DNA of 64,000 nucleotides from JANSWP01 sp041941305 (lineage in GTDB: Bacteria > Bacteroidota > Bacteroidia > Chitinophagales > Saprospiraceae): NCBI GenBank assembly GCA_041941305.1, contig JBGTQJ010000008.1:1-64000 (forward strand). The letters run 5' to 3'. This document shows, piece by piece, positions 26,901-33,353 of this stretch. The position numbers and the translations under genes were made by a program. The number at the start of each line of letters is the position of its first letter. The stretch's first letter is position 1. A model generated the notes under the pieces. That model was given only the letters and a program-made list of their open reading frames with translations. It was not told the DNA's origin and did no database searches.

Positions 26901-27184
26901 CCAGCGAAGAGGAGATTGTGGTTACAAGTTCCAAAGAATTGGAAGATGAATTGTCCTTTAACATCTTTCCAAACCCGGTATCTACTGAATTGAATATCGA
27001 CCTAAAAAATAACTTCGCAAAGATTCTTTCTGTACAAATTAGCAATATAACTGGGCGTATTATCTGGCAGCACAATGAAAAAGTAAATCAAATAGATGTG
27101 AAGACTTTACTTCCTGGCATTTATTATTTGCGGATCCTTGCAGAGGAACAGATTGGAGTGTTGCCTTTTGTAATAAACAGATAA
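20996..27184 (+). CDS. Giant SprB-repeat surface protein with T9SS type A signal
   Basis: A 2062-residue secreted protein with a signal peptide (about 1-28, FFHAQ). It starts with SprB-type repeats (VTCFGGNDGSATA, GGVPPYKFEWSNG, LSAGTYFVTVED), followed by Ig/PKD-like repeats. A block found four times has the core TLHLMGxGGDxQYW, DGPCIA and NGCxxxDEV (near residues 362, 442, 1060 and 1137); three of these are highly alike and one diverged. More SprB-like repeats follow (WSTGE, GGQYFVEVSD), then a C-terminal type IX sorting domain (about 1985-2062; FNIFPNPVSTELNIDL and LPGIYYLRI). SprB proteins form the surface adhesins used in gliding. The protein is probably exported through T9SS and attached to the cell surface; the ligand is unknown. 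Confidence 0.92.
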   Translation: MKNLLKVDTPLTVSLFLLCIFSSNFFHAQTPLVIGIPSIHHVTCFGGNDGSATASAMGGVPPYKFEWSNGQTGPMATNLSAGTYFVTVEDLQMVTATNMVIITEPPEVHLSLESLSHIDCNNQFGVATVNGSGGVMPYQYIWSNGEQGHTASSLTAGPHTVSIYDSNECEKTLMVNVQDNSQPPIINIPPPLPLTCDRLTVTINASMSSNGPQFSYFWSTNNGNIVSGQGTLMIVTDTPGLYTLQITNNNTGCVAQQNVVVNQLNDPPLAIIEDPDILTCDIESVELDGSDSSAGPAFNYLWDSGDGNIVSGQGTPQIIVDEPATYSLTVLNVNTGCSASNSVIVEADLEAPIANAGDDQSICLSDTLHLMGSGGDMQYWEFENSVWIDGPCIAEPADVLGAGEHIFTFVAENENGCVGTDEVIVVINPGPEADGGEDQTLCISDTLHLMGAGGDSQYWSYENSVWMDGPCIADPAEAFESGEHIFTFVAEDENGCVDTDEVIVTVNPAPVLNIEFIGDNTISCENPKVLVETFSQEEVVQCSFTNSNGEVLDFQNCQGGIFVVPPGSGGTPTGPSQIIYSASSVETGCIGSDTAYIEDIRDPFPYEIHTQDVPHGEIRGQVNFIYDNSYSGSPWEVTYIDYKFAFDTSFVSTDEETVEILATPSFYGITGTSENGCKYYDWAVINPPDCDLTGQITTTPVSELGAKDGTLTLYASNPAGETEFWFEFDPDNPNDFVEIENYQSGTVVTGLNPTTNAVYGGGGMGVAHIMDENGCSYADNFIIGGPGIDICTTDVDCHGESTGTVMIQFVNDGEQNPTYHLLAPNGETLEEPSLNGSNFMLFDELVAGKYLALSQYDALFSFSDTAYFTIHEPPPVKIMVDGPSTITCDNPSVTLKVEGGQTGEEIIEWRDIDGNLLSNETSFTADTFMMSQEIVVILYVENIETGCISNDTTLIDVNTESPTLELSSNAGELTCENQEVVLMAVVGADDILEGGQYGIQVVDSTNVNIIIDSAGTYTLVVRDTLSGCTREEIIEITENKVAPVADAGPDVSFCLNETIDLTGSGGDNHFWSHGNIIWTDFPGSDPADTLKVLGPGAHLVTYTAVNDNGCIDTDDVVITLLEAPIVYAVSDTTFCENEVLHLMGTGGDSQYWVYENSVWIDGPCIADSASIFGVGEHVFQYVAENDNGCLESDEVQVTIRGVLPQNLSISEPLCFDGSDGSLSWEGPALLDGYEWETTATIHTVNGLTAGDYQLVFTDSTGLCETNVNAIIGGPDPFLLEIQHEYDNASDNFIVWAIASGGVSPYQFIWTDLEGNIIGQGSMISEIPCGAYLLNFTDGNGCTKLVEFELLNIDAELVISDAPCPDGFGSAFWDGAILDYTFQWSTGESGPGIFGLPSNDCLLSGSYSVTIQHDNSGCRLTQQFEIGTEITNPYTYESIDVKTGETHGEIVIYPESDQNYTIWITAPNGNYDTTFVLGDSPTTLSVLPGVYYMEGSNEDGCIYENIAVVNEETCDIEVEIQSSPSTCLGSFDGTLQVFYSNAVEPVTLTMYISEDNFQDTFNIQDYKSGDLISGLPPFGTPGIGAICCICYLEDANGCSIQYTAMDPCGNVAGPSPQIFTDWNGCHGDNSGVASVYVSNIDQSSLSYLWSTGETTRSLKDLPGGQYFVEVSDTSGCSEVLYLTVEEPAPISVPEPSVTNTSCPGICDGSISFGNLENHTFLWSTGAETPSISNLCPGDYSVVVTDTTSGCDLSFDTTIIVGGIAPNDILPDGNQYYICAPGFLLEIAANPNYQNYSWSNGDTTATALFDTPGTYEITVVNSSGCQGTATLNLLLWFLNPAPIVIDETCFEDCDGTAVLQNPPPSALIEWSNGETGANIIDLCGGQYSVNIQDTSSVNNSGCSIDTTFAVIPGLPIEFEIEQNEDTLLVAELVGGSPPYQFEWSNGSTEYYAVIEESGEYSVTIVDEKGCTSEEEIVVTSSKELEDELSFNIFPNPVSTELNIDLKNNFAKILSVQISNITGRIIWQHNEKVNQIDVKTLLPGIYYLRILAEEQIGVLPFVINR

Positions 27185-27211
27185 TTAGCGTATAAAACCA
27201 AGTTGATTGGT

Positions 27212-27238
27212 GCGGGGATTCCAAAAAAGAATTCCCGC
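27212..27238. terminator. Short hairpin between convergent genes
   Basis: A 10-bp stem (27212-27221 and 27229-27238; GCGGG...TTC type, one G-U-compatible mismatch) lies between the adhesin stop and the hpt stop. It is likely a shared terminator. Confidence 0.45.
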
Positions 27239-27241
27239 CCA

Positions 27242-27781
27242 TCATTCTACCAGTTGGTAGATTTCTTCCAAATTCCTCCCTAAACCATTGTAATCCAAGC
27301 CATATCCCACCACAAATTTATTTGGAATTTCAAAGCCCAAATAGGGAATATCAAATTCATACTTTACTGCATCTGGTTTTAGGAGTAATACGGCCAATGA
27401 TATAGAAGCAGGTCCCATCCCTTCCAATTTCGGAATAAATTCATACAGTGTTTGTCCCGAATCAATAATATCTTCTACAATAACGACATGTCGATTTTTT
27501 AAATCAACATCTAATCCAATAACTTCTTTAATTTCACCCGTAGAGGCAGTCCCATGATAGGAGGACAATTTGATAAAAGTTGTTTCCAAATCAATCTCAC
27601 AAGCACGCGCAAGGTCAGCGGCAAATATGAATGAACCATTTAGCACAGCTAAAAAAACAGGTTTTTTGTCCTGAAAATCTTTCTGAATCGCCGCCCCCAT
27701 TTTTTGAACTTGCGCTAAGATTGCAGCCTTGGTAAGATAGGGTTCAAATCTTAAGTCGTGTAGTGTTATAATTTTTTGCAT
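27242..27781 (-). CDS. hpt: Hypoxanthine phosphoribosyltransferase
   Basis: A purine salvage enzyme (179 residues) that makes IMP or GMP from hypoxanthine or guanine and PRPP. The PRPP-binding loop is VVIVEDIIDSGQT (residues 99-111), preceded by the flexible loop with SSYHGTAS and the N-terminal LNGSFIFAADLAR segment. The C-terminal IPNKFVVGYGLDYN is the nucleobase-binding end. Length and motif order are standard for the family. It is monocistronic in appearance: the M28 peptidase lies upstream on the same strand, 85 bases away. Confidence 0.96.
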   Translation of the reverse strand: MQKIITLHDLRFEPYLTKAAILAQVQKMGAAIQKDFQDKKPVFLAVLNGSFIFAADLARACEIDLETTFIKLSSYHGTASTGEIKEVIGLDVDLKNRHVVIVEDIIDSGQTLYEFIPKLEGMGPASISLAVLLLKPDAVKYEFDIPYLGFEIPNKFVVGYGLDYNGLGRNLEEIYQLVE

Positions 27782-27866
27782 TATTGTTATTTATCCAAAT
27801 GATATTTACCAGATAAAATGCCTCTAATAATAAATTCTTTCCAAAATTCTTCATTCATCATTCCCC

Positions 27867-29282
27867 CTAAAGCCCATATTTATCAATCAAATACACCAAA
27901 CTCGTAATCGCAGCTACTCCCAATTCCAGTTCGCGTTTGTTTACAGCATCAAAGTTATCAATTGCAGTGTGATGGTAGTCAAAATATCGCTGAGAATCTG
28001 GTTTAAACCCAAATAACAAGCCTTTGTGGTCTTTCAGCCCTCCAATATCTGCCCCAGAGCCACCTTTTTCGAGACTCAATCCATAAGGTTCCAATAGCGG
28101 CAGCCATTCAGTTACTTTTTTTAATTTTTCGGTAAAAATATCAGGATGACCATCTACTGTAAAGCCCCTTGGCGTAAAACCACCTCGGTCAGATTCTATT
28201 GCGGCAAGATGGAATTCTTTATTAGCATAAGAAACTCTTTGATATTCTCTGGCTCCAGCTAGTCCATTTTCTTCATTCATAAATAAGACACAACGGATGG
28301 TGCGTTTTGGTTGATAATTCAACCGCTTCAAAATATGCAAAACATCCATTGATTGTACACATCCCGTACCATCGTCATGTGCACCATGCCCTACATCCCA
28401 GGAATCCAGATGACCACCAATAAGAATAACTTCATCTGGGAATTCGCTACCCTTGATTTCTCCAATAACATTGTAAGATTGCTTTTTTTCGAGCATTCTA
28501 CAATTCATCTTCATATAAATAGTCACGTCACCTTGCTTCAGCAAATTGCTAAGCATTTCTGCATTATTGGTCGTAATTGCTGCTGCGGGAATTGGTTCAA
28601 TCCCATCTCGATATGCCAAACCACCAGTATGAGGAACATCATCGAGTCGAGTAGTCATTGACCGAACCAAAACGCCCAAAGCACCATATTTGGATGCACG
28701 GGCTGCACCCCAGGCACGTTGGTCCACTGCACCACCATAAGCAGCAAATGTATTCAACTGAGTTGGGTCCAGAGGGCGGTTGAAAAAAACGATTTTACCC
28801 TCTACTGCTGCTCGTCCCAATTCATCCACTTCATCAAGACTTTTTACTTCCACGACCTCTGCTGAAATTCCATTTTCACCAGTGCCAATGGAATTGCCAA
28901 GCGCAAGTACCTTGAGTTCCATTGAACCTGCCACTGAACTGGCAATCCGAATAACCTCTTTATCACCTCTAACCCAGTGCGGCACCATGCAAGGCTGCAA
29001 CCATGCAGAGTCCAGATTTAAAGTATCGAGCATTTGAAAGGTGTATTCAACAGCTGCTGCTGCTTGAGGAGAACCAGCAAGTCGTCCACCAATTTTCGTG
29101 GTTAAATGTTCCAACCAGGAATAGCATTCTCCCTCTGTCAATGCTTTATCATATATTCCTTTGATGTAAAAAGCATCTTCGTCAACATTTTGTTTGTTTT
29201 GAGCATTTCCGATAGTAAAAGTCAATATCACACTAAGGAAAATCAGGAGAAAAGATTTTTTTTTCAAATAGTTGCTTTTCAT
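27867..29282 (-). CDS. M28 family metallopeptidase with PA insert
   Basis: A 471-residue exported zinc aminopeptidase or carboxypeptidase-like enzyme. It has a signal peptide (about 10-27), a PA domain insert (about 140-260, around GKIVFFNRPL), and the M28 catalytic core. The metal ligands and catalytic residues are visible: H291 in GGHLDSWDVG, D303 in GAHDDGTG, catalytic E337 and ligand E338 in MNEENG, D365 in ESDRGG, and the C-terminal HHTAID histidine. It probably trims peptides in the periplasm or outside the cell, since no T9SS domain is present. An alternative name would be glutamate carboxypeptidase-like; substrate specificity cannot be read from the sequence. Confidence 0.92.
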   Translation of the reverse strand: MKSNYLKKKSFLLIFLSVILTFTIGNAQNKQNVDEDAFYIKGIYDKALTEGECYSWLEHLTTKIGGRLAGSPQAAAAVEYTFQMLDTLNLDSAWLQPCMVPHWVRGDKEVIRIASSVAGSMELKVLALGNSIGTGENGISAEVVEVKSLDEVDELGRAAVEGKIVFFNRPLDPTQLNTFAAYGGAVDQRAWGAARASKYGALGVLVRSMTTRLDDVPHTGGLAYRDGIEPIPAAAITTNNAEMLSNLLKQGDVTIYMKMNCRMLEKKQSYNVIGEIKGSEFPDEVILIGGHLDSWDVGHGAHDDGTGCVQSMDVLHILKRLNYQPKRTIRCVLFMNEENGLAGAREYQRVSYANKEFHLAAIESDRGGFTPRGFTVDGHPDIFTEKLKKVTEWLPLLEPYGLSLEKGGSGADIGGLKDHKGLLFGFKPDSQRYFDYHHTAIDNFDAVNKRELELGVAAITSLVYLIDKYGL

Positions 29283-29452
29283 TTTGATATTTTTTTACTC
29301 AATTTTAAATTTTTACAATAAAATATAATTTCAAATTCAGAAAGATTTCAAAACTATATTTCTAAATTCCAAATATTTCTGAACCATATTCTTCACCTCT
29401 TTAGCAAGTCACCCAATAAATGTTAATCGCCGGACAAAAAAATAAAAACGAG

Positions 29453-29623
29453 TTTGGACTTTTCGGAAAAAATACACTAACTTTGAGCTATCAAAGTGAA
29501 ATGGTATTTTTTACACAAAGCTTTGTTTGACATTTAAAATTAGCTTTTAAAGCTCAAAGATATAATTTGGTTTTATTTGGTTAGGGCTGAGGTAGTGCTG
29601 TGGTGGCGCTGCCTCTTTTTTTT
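29453..29623 (+). ncRNA. Candidate small RNA with own promoter and terminator
   Basis: In the 637-base gap 29283-29919, TTTG (29453-29456) and TAACTTTG (29478-29485) are 21 bases apart, a good Bacteroidota promoter. About 130 bases later an intrinsic terminator follows: a 10-bp stem (29589-29598 with 29606-29615, GAGGTAGTGC type, G-U compatible) and eight Ts (29616-29623). No open frame of useful length lies between. It does not match 6S, SRP or tmRNA patterns that I know. The remainder of the gap is AT-rich and presumably holds the sigma gene promoter. Confidence 0.5.
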
Positions 29624-29919
29624 ATCCCCATTATTTAGTCGCTTATCCCTTTTTCTTTTTTCTTCCCTTTTTAGGTTCTTTCTGTTTTCTTTACCCTCAA
29701 TTTTATCCTGCTATAAAACAATAAAAATATTTTAAAAAAAATGTGTCTTTCTCAAAGAGGTTTCGTCTAAAACCTTCAAAACGTACTTCATACCAAAAAA
29801 AATAATTACATTCGTGGACTTCAAGGTTTTTTTCGACCTTAAAAGTGATATATCATTCTGATTACCAGAGCATTATTCATTTCTCATCATTATAAAAAAC
29901 GAAAACAACTGCGGGCGTT

Positions 29920-30507
29920 ATGCCCCAATTAATGGGAACGACAGAAGGACATACCAAGCTTTCTGATATTGAAGTCATAAGAGCATATTTAAAAAGCAAA
30001 CAATCTGCTTACTTCAATATTCTATACAAAAAGTATTCGAGCAAAGTGTATAGCAAATGCCTGTCTTTATTGAAAGACCAAGGCATGGCTAAAGATGCTA
30101 CACAGGATATTTTTATGAAAATTTTCTTAAATCTGGCTAAATTTGGAGAACAATCCAAGTTCTCCACATGGGTTTATTCCATTACCTATAACTATTGTAT
30201 CGATTTGATTCGCAAAAAGAAAAAGTTGCGAAACATCTTCTCTGATGAAATGGAAAAAGCGCCGGATATCGTAGATGATGTCCCAGATGAAGAACTGATG
30301 GCGATGGAAGTATCCAGACTAAAGGTAGTTTTAGAAAAAATTCCTGTTGGAGACAAGGCGATATTGCTAATGAAATACCATGATGAAATGCAGATTAAGG
30401 AAATTGCACCTGTTTTAGGCAAAACAGAAAGTGCTGTAAAAATGAAAATAAAACGAGCCAAACATAAAGCACAAAGAGTGTACAAAGAACTTTATCCAAA
30501 TGAATGA
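29920..30507 (+). CDS. ECF sigma factor (sigma/acidic protein/MscS operon)
   Basis: A 195-residue sigma-70 family factor with a standard layout. Region 2 (about 25-95) has AYFNILYKKYSSKVY, KDATQDIFMKIFLNL and FSTWVYSITYNYCIDLIRK. Region 4 (about 130-190) has LEKIPVGDKAILLMKYHDE and the helix-turn-helix QIKEIAPVLGKTESAVKMKI. It should direct RNA polymerase to a stress or envelope regulon. The start could also be the ATG four codons in. It is followed by an acidic 102-residue protein and an MscS-like channel, an arrangement common in Bacteroidota, where the small protein may regulate the sigma factor. Confidence 0.93.
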   Translation: MPQLMGTTEGHTKLSDIEVIRAYLKSKQSAYFNILYKKYSSKVYSKCLSLLKDQGMAKDATQDIFMKIFLNLAKFGEQSKFSTWVYSITYNYCIDLIRKKKKLRNIFSDEMEKAPDIVDDVPDEELMAMEVSRLKVVLEKIPVGDKAILLMKYHDEMQIKEIAPVLGKTESAVKMKIKRAKHKAQRVYKELYPNE

Positions 30508-30531
30508 ATTATTCTTCCAAAGGAATCCCAC

Positions 30532-30598
30532 GGGAAAAGTTCAAGACTCAAGGTTCGAAAATCTTCTCTTTTTGAATCTTGAATCTTAAACTTTTCCC
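30532..30598. repeat. Heptad-repeat hairpin inside the sigma/MscS operon
   Basis: A 30-bp stem (30532-30561 with 30569-30598), loop of 7, built from heptads of the AGATTCA type. All differences between the arms are C/T or A/G changes that keep G-U pairing. It lies between the sigma stop and the next start, so it may attenuate or stabilise the operon mRNA. Confidence 0.8.
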
Positions 30599-30632
30599 AG
30601 GAGGATCGAAGAACATAAATGGAAGGAATGTA

Positions 30633-30941
30633 ATGGCTGAGAACAATTTCAAAAAATTGATGGCAGAGGAGGAAAGGCAAAATCCACCACCTCCAGAAAT
30701 TGAAGAGAACATCTTCAGCAACCTTCATATTCTCCAACTCATGGGAGAAACAATGGAATTGTACCTCCCAAATGCTGCAGAGTTCTTTATCTCCATGCTT
30801 GGAGGCTCGATGGAATTGCCTGAACTGGGCACTCAAATTGAAGGATCCCTAATTGGTGGAGCTTCAGAGGGAGACGAATCAGAAGAAGAACCTGGAGGAG
30901 CAGGTGAATCTTCAGAGGAGGAAGATAATCCCAAAAACTAA
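30633..30941 (+). CDS. Small acidic protein downstream of sigma factor
   Basis: A 102-residue protein starting at the ATG at 30633 (MAENNFKKLMAEEE). It has no signal peptide. The middle contains a proline run and ENIFSNLHILQLMGETMELYLPNAAEFF; the last 30 residues are almost only E, D, S and G. Proteins of this type often sit directly after a sigma gene in Bacteroidota, and the link suggests a regulator of sigma or a scaffold for the channel that follows, but no function is known to me. It lies 21 bases upstream of the MscS-like gene. Confidence 0.75.
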   Translation: MAENNFKKLMAEEERQNPPPPEIEENIFSNLHILQLMGETMELYLPNAAEFFISMLGGSMELPELGTQIEGSLIGGASEGDESEEEPGGAGESSEEEDNPKN

Positions 30942-30962
30942 AACAAATAGAATTAATCCTAA

Positions 30963-31769
30963 ATGGAAATTTTTGATATCGTAAAAAAAGTACTAAGCCA
31001 ATTTGCTGATGCCTCGCTTTCAGTACTTGGTGCTGTCTTCGTAGTCATTATTGGTTGGATCATTGCAAAAATTGTTTCCAAGGCAGTTCAAAAAATTCTA
31101 GAGAGCATAAAAGTAGATAAGCTGGCTGATCATCTAAATGATATAGAATTTATTGAAAGAACCAACGTCAAAATTTTTCCCAGCAAAGTCCTTTCAAAGA
31201 TTTTATACTATGTCATATTTCTGGTCTTTTTAATGGCCGCAGCTGAAGTTCTCAAAATGCCCATCGTTTCAAACATGATGGCAGATTTGATTTCTTACAT
31301 TCCAAGCCTGCTCACAGCAATGCTCCTTTTTATAGTTGGTGTTTTGCTGGCTGATTTTATCAAAAATATCATTTTAGCAACCTGTAATTCTTTAGGCATT
31401 CCTTCAGCCAAAATCATCGCCAACTTTATTTTCTATCTGGTTTTCCTAACATTGACCATAAGTGCTTTGCAACAAGCTGCTATTGCTACGGACTTGATAA
31501 GCACAAATCTCTCAATCATTTTAGGGGGGTTGATGCTGGCATTCTCCTTAGGCTATGGCCTTGCTTCTAAAGACACTATGGCAAATTTTCTAGCCTCTTT
31601 TTATGTTCGGAAAAAAATTAAAATTGGAGATACCGTTGGGATTGATGGGGCAAAGGGCCAAGTGATTGCAATGGATACCGCTTCAGTAACAATAAAAAGT
31701 ACAGACAAACTGGTCGTTATTCCTTTAAAAGAAATTTCTAACAAGAAGGTGGAAATTTTTGAAGAATAG
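30963..31769 (+). CDS. MscS-like protein with conserved TM helices
   Basis: A 268-residue inner-membrane protein with an amphipathic N-terminus and about five transmembrane segments (about 18-38, 80-100, 110-135, 150-170, 180-205), including two copies of the conserved TM helix typical of small MscS relatives. A short beta domain follows (KIKIGDTVGIDGAKGQVIAMD, ending in a VVIPLKEI strand). MscS proteins open under membrane tension and release solutes. The short C-terminal domain suggests a minimal channel or a modified role. Its position after an ECF sigma fits an envelope or osmotic stress operon. Confidence 0.88.
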   Translation: MEIFDIVKKVLSQFADASLSVLGAVFVVIIGWIIAKIVSKAVQKILESIKVDKLADHLNDIEFIERTNVKIFPSKVLSKILYYVIFLVFLMAAAEVLKMPIVSNMMADLISYIPSLLTAMLLFIVGVLLADFIKNIILATCNSLGIPSAKIIANFIFYLVFLTLTISALQQAAIATDLISTNLSIILGGLMLAFSLGYGLASKDTMANFLASFYVRKKIKIGDTVGIDGAKGQVIAMDTASVTIKSTDKLVVIPLKEISNKKVEIFEE

Positions 31770-31790
31770 CAAAGATTTTTTCTACATTTG
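31759..31790 (+). promoter_or_regulatory. Candidate promoter at the end of the MscS gene
   Basis: TTG (31759-31761) and TACATTTG (31783-31790) are 21 bases apart, the same spacing as at 29453-29485. It would start a transcript near 31797 that meets the terminator at 31860 before the next gene. Confidence 0.4.
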
Positions 31791-31859
31791 AACTTCATAT
31801 TTTCCTCCTCAATTTTGAATAAATTTACTCTGTATAATTACCCAAACAAGTTTAGCACC

Positions 31860-31886
31860 AGCCTATCCAAATGGATGGGCTTTTTT
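31860..31886 (+). terminator. Intrinsic terminator after MscS
   Basis: A 9-bp stem (31860-31868 and 31873-31881, AGCCTATCC type with one G-U) and six Ts (31881-31886). It ends the sigma/MscS operon and possibly a short RNA started at the promoter at 31759-31790. Confidence 0.8.
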
Positions 31887-32030
31887 GGTAAATGGCATCA
31901 ATAATCAGGAAAGTTACCTTTCCCAGAAATTGCGTCAGAGTAATTGAATCATTTTGACCTACATTCCCAGGAATATGTTTTAATTTTTTTAGGATGTAAA
32001 ACATATTCTATCTCACAAAATTCAAATATT

Positions 32031-32972
32031 ATGATGAAGTCATTATCACTTTTTACACTAATACTATTTTCGGCAACCCTGATCACTGCCCAAACAGTGG
32101 AGGAAATGACTGCCCAAAAAGAAGCTAAAGAGAAAGAATTGGCGCCGTTGGAAACCCAATTGGCAGAGCTACAAGGAAAAGTAAATGGTCTGAAAGGAGA
32201 AATTGCAGGCTTAACTGAAAAAATAACGCCCTATCCCAGATGGGAGACAGGTGCATTTGGAACGGTTGGTTTTAATTTCACAAAATTCAATGAATGGTTA
32301 TCCAAAGATCAACCTAATACCTCAGCTGCCACCATTGGTTTTACATTGAATGGTTTTGCTAACGTTCAACAACCCAAATATTTCTGGAGAAATTCAGGGG
32401 TTTTGAACCTTAGCTGGCTAAAATTTGACAATAAAGATGATCCTGACGACAATGATGACTTTCAAGTCGCTGCCGATGCGTTCAATTTAGTATCCTTATT
32501 CGGAATTAAGCTAACTGAAAAAATTGCCATTTCAACAATGGCTGAATACCGAACCGCTATTCTGGATGATCAATTCAACAATCCAGGCTATCTGGATCTC
32601 GGCGCAGGAATCACCTGGACACCTATAAATAATTTGGTCTTAGTTATCCATCCTGGAAACTACAATTTTGTATTTGCAGATGATGAGACCAATTTTGAAT
32701 CATCTATCGGAGCAAAAATAGCCGCTGACTATACCCATAAATTTAATAAGAGAATTAGTTGGAAATCCAATCTTTCCGCATTCTTCAGTTATGATGATCC
32801 CGGAGAATTGTCCAACTGGACTTGGATAAACGGTTTTAGCACCGCTGTAAAAGGAATTGGAGTAGGCGTCGATATCGGATTGAGAAGCAGCAAACAGGAG
32901 GCAAAAGCCGCAGAGTTGGACGACAATCCATTGCAGTTGTATTATATTTTGGGTTTGTCTTATAACTTCTGA
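32031..32972 (+). CDS. DUF3078-like outer-membrane protein
   Basis: I use the ATG at 32031 (313 residues), which begins directly at a signal peptide (MMKSLSLFTLILFSATLITAQ); the longer reading has no signal. A coiled coil rich in E, K and Q (about 22-65) leads into a beta-barrel-like region of alternating hydrophobic strands with the final aromatic residue (LYYILGLSYNF), as expected for outer-membrane proteins. The pattern (W.TGAFGTVGFN.T.FN.W, G..NL..L...G.V.LSW.K.DN) resembles DUF3078. A role in outer-membrane structure or transport is likely but not defined. Confidence 0.75.
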   Translation: MMKSLSLFTLILFSATLITAQTVEEMTAQKEAKEKELAPLETQLAELQGKVNGLKGEIAGLTEKITPYPRWETGAFGTVGFNFTKFNEWLSKDQPNTSAATIGFTLNGFANVQQPKYFWRNSGVLNLSWLKFDNKDDPDDNDDFQVAADAFNLVSLFGIKLTEKIAISTMAEYRTAILDDQFNNPGYLDLGAGITWTPINNLVLVIHPGNYNFVFADDETNFESSIGAKIAADYTHKFNKRISWKSNLSAFFSYDDPGELSNWTWINGFSTAVKGIGVGVDIGLRSSKQEAKAAELDDNPLQLYYILGLSYNF

Positions 32973-33101
32973 TCCTAATTTACCTTCAGTTCTATTTTTT
33001 TGTTGGCCTGGTGGCAGGTATACGGGCAAGGTCTCGATCAGTTCTTTATTTTCCTAATGTGTTAAAGGATTATTATGAGTTTTTTTCCTCCAAATCCCCT
33101 T

Positions 33102-33156
33102 AAGTTCAAGACTAAGTTCAAACTCAATTGTTGCACTTGAACTTGGTCTTGAACTT
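33102..33156. terminator. Hexad-repeat hairpin upstream of polA
   Basis: Arms 33102-33127 and 33131-33156 (26 bases each, loop of 3) consist of TTGAAC/GTTCAA units, with about four mismatches. Further TTGAAC units and a T-run follow to about 33170. It lies downstream of the DUF3078-like gene and is a likely terminator. Confidence 0.7.
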
Positions 33157-33353
33157 GAACCTGGTTTTTAGAACTGATCAGCCCTGGGGTATACGGTTTG
33201 GCGTGGTGACTAGTATAGATGCTCCGCCACCCCGTATACCCGCACCCTCGCATCCCCGACAACCCGCATCCCGCACCCAAAAAACAATCCCGAAAAATGT
33301 ATATCTTGCCACCATCCAGAATCGTACAGCTAAATTCCTAAATCACTTACCCG

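Noticed and set aside
29453..29623. 6S RNA, SRP RNA or tmRNA
   Set aside because: None of the conserved cores (for example the SRP GGAA/AGCAG tip or a tRNA-like acceptor) could be found.
33185..33300. GC-richer stretch before polA as a possible gene fragment
   Set aside because: Only short frames with Pro/Arg-rich translation; no recognisable family, so left as intergenic.
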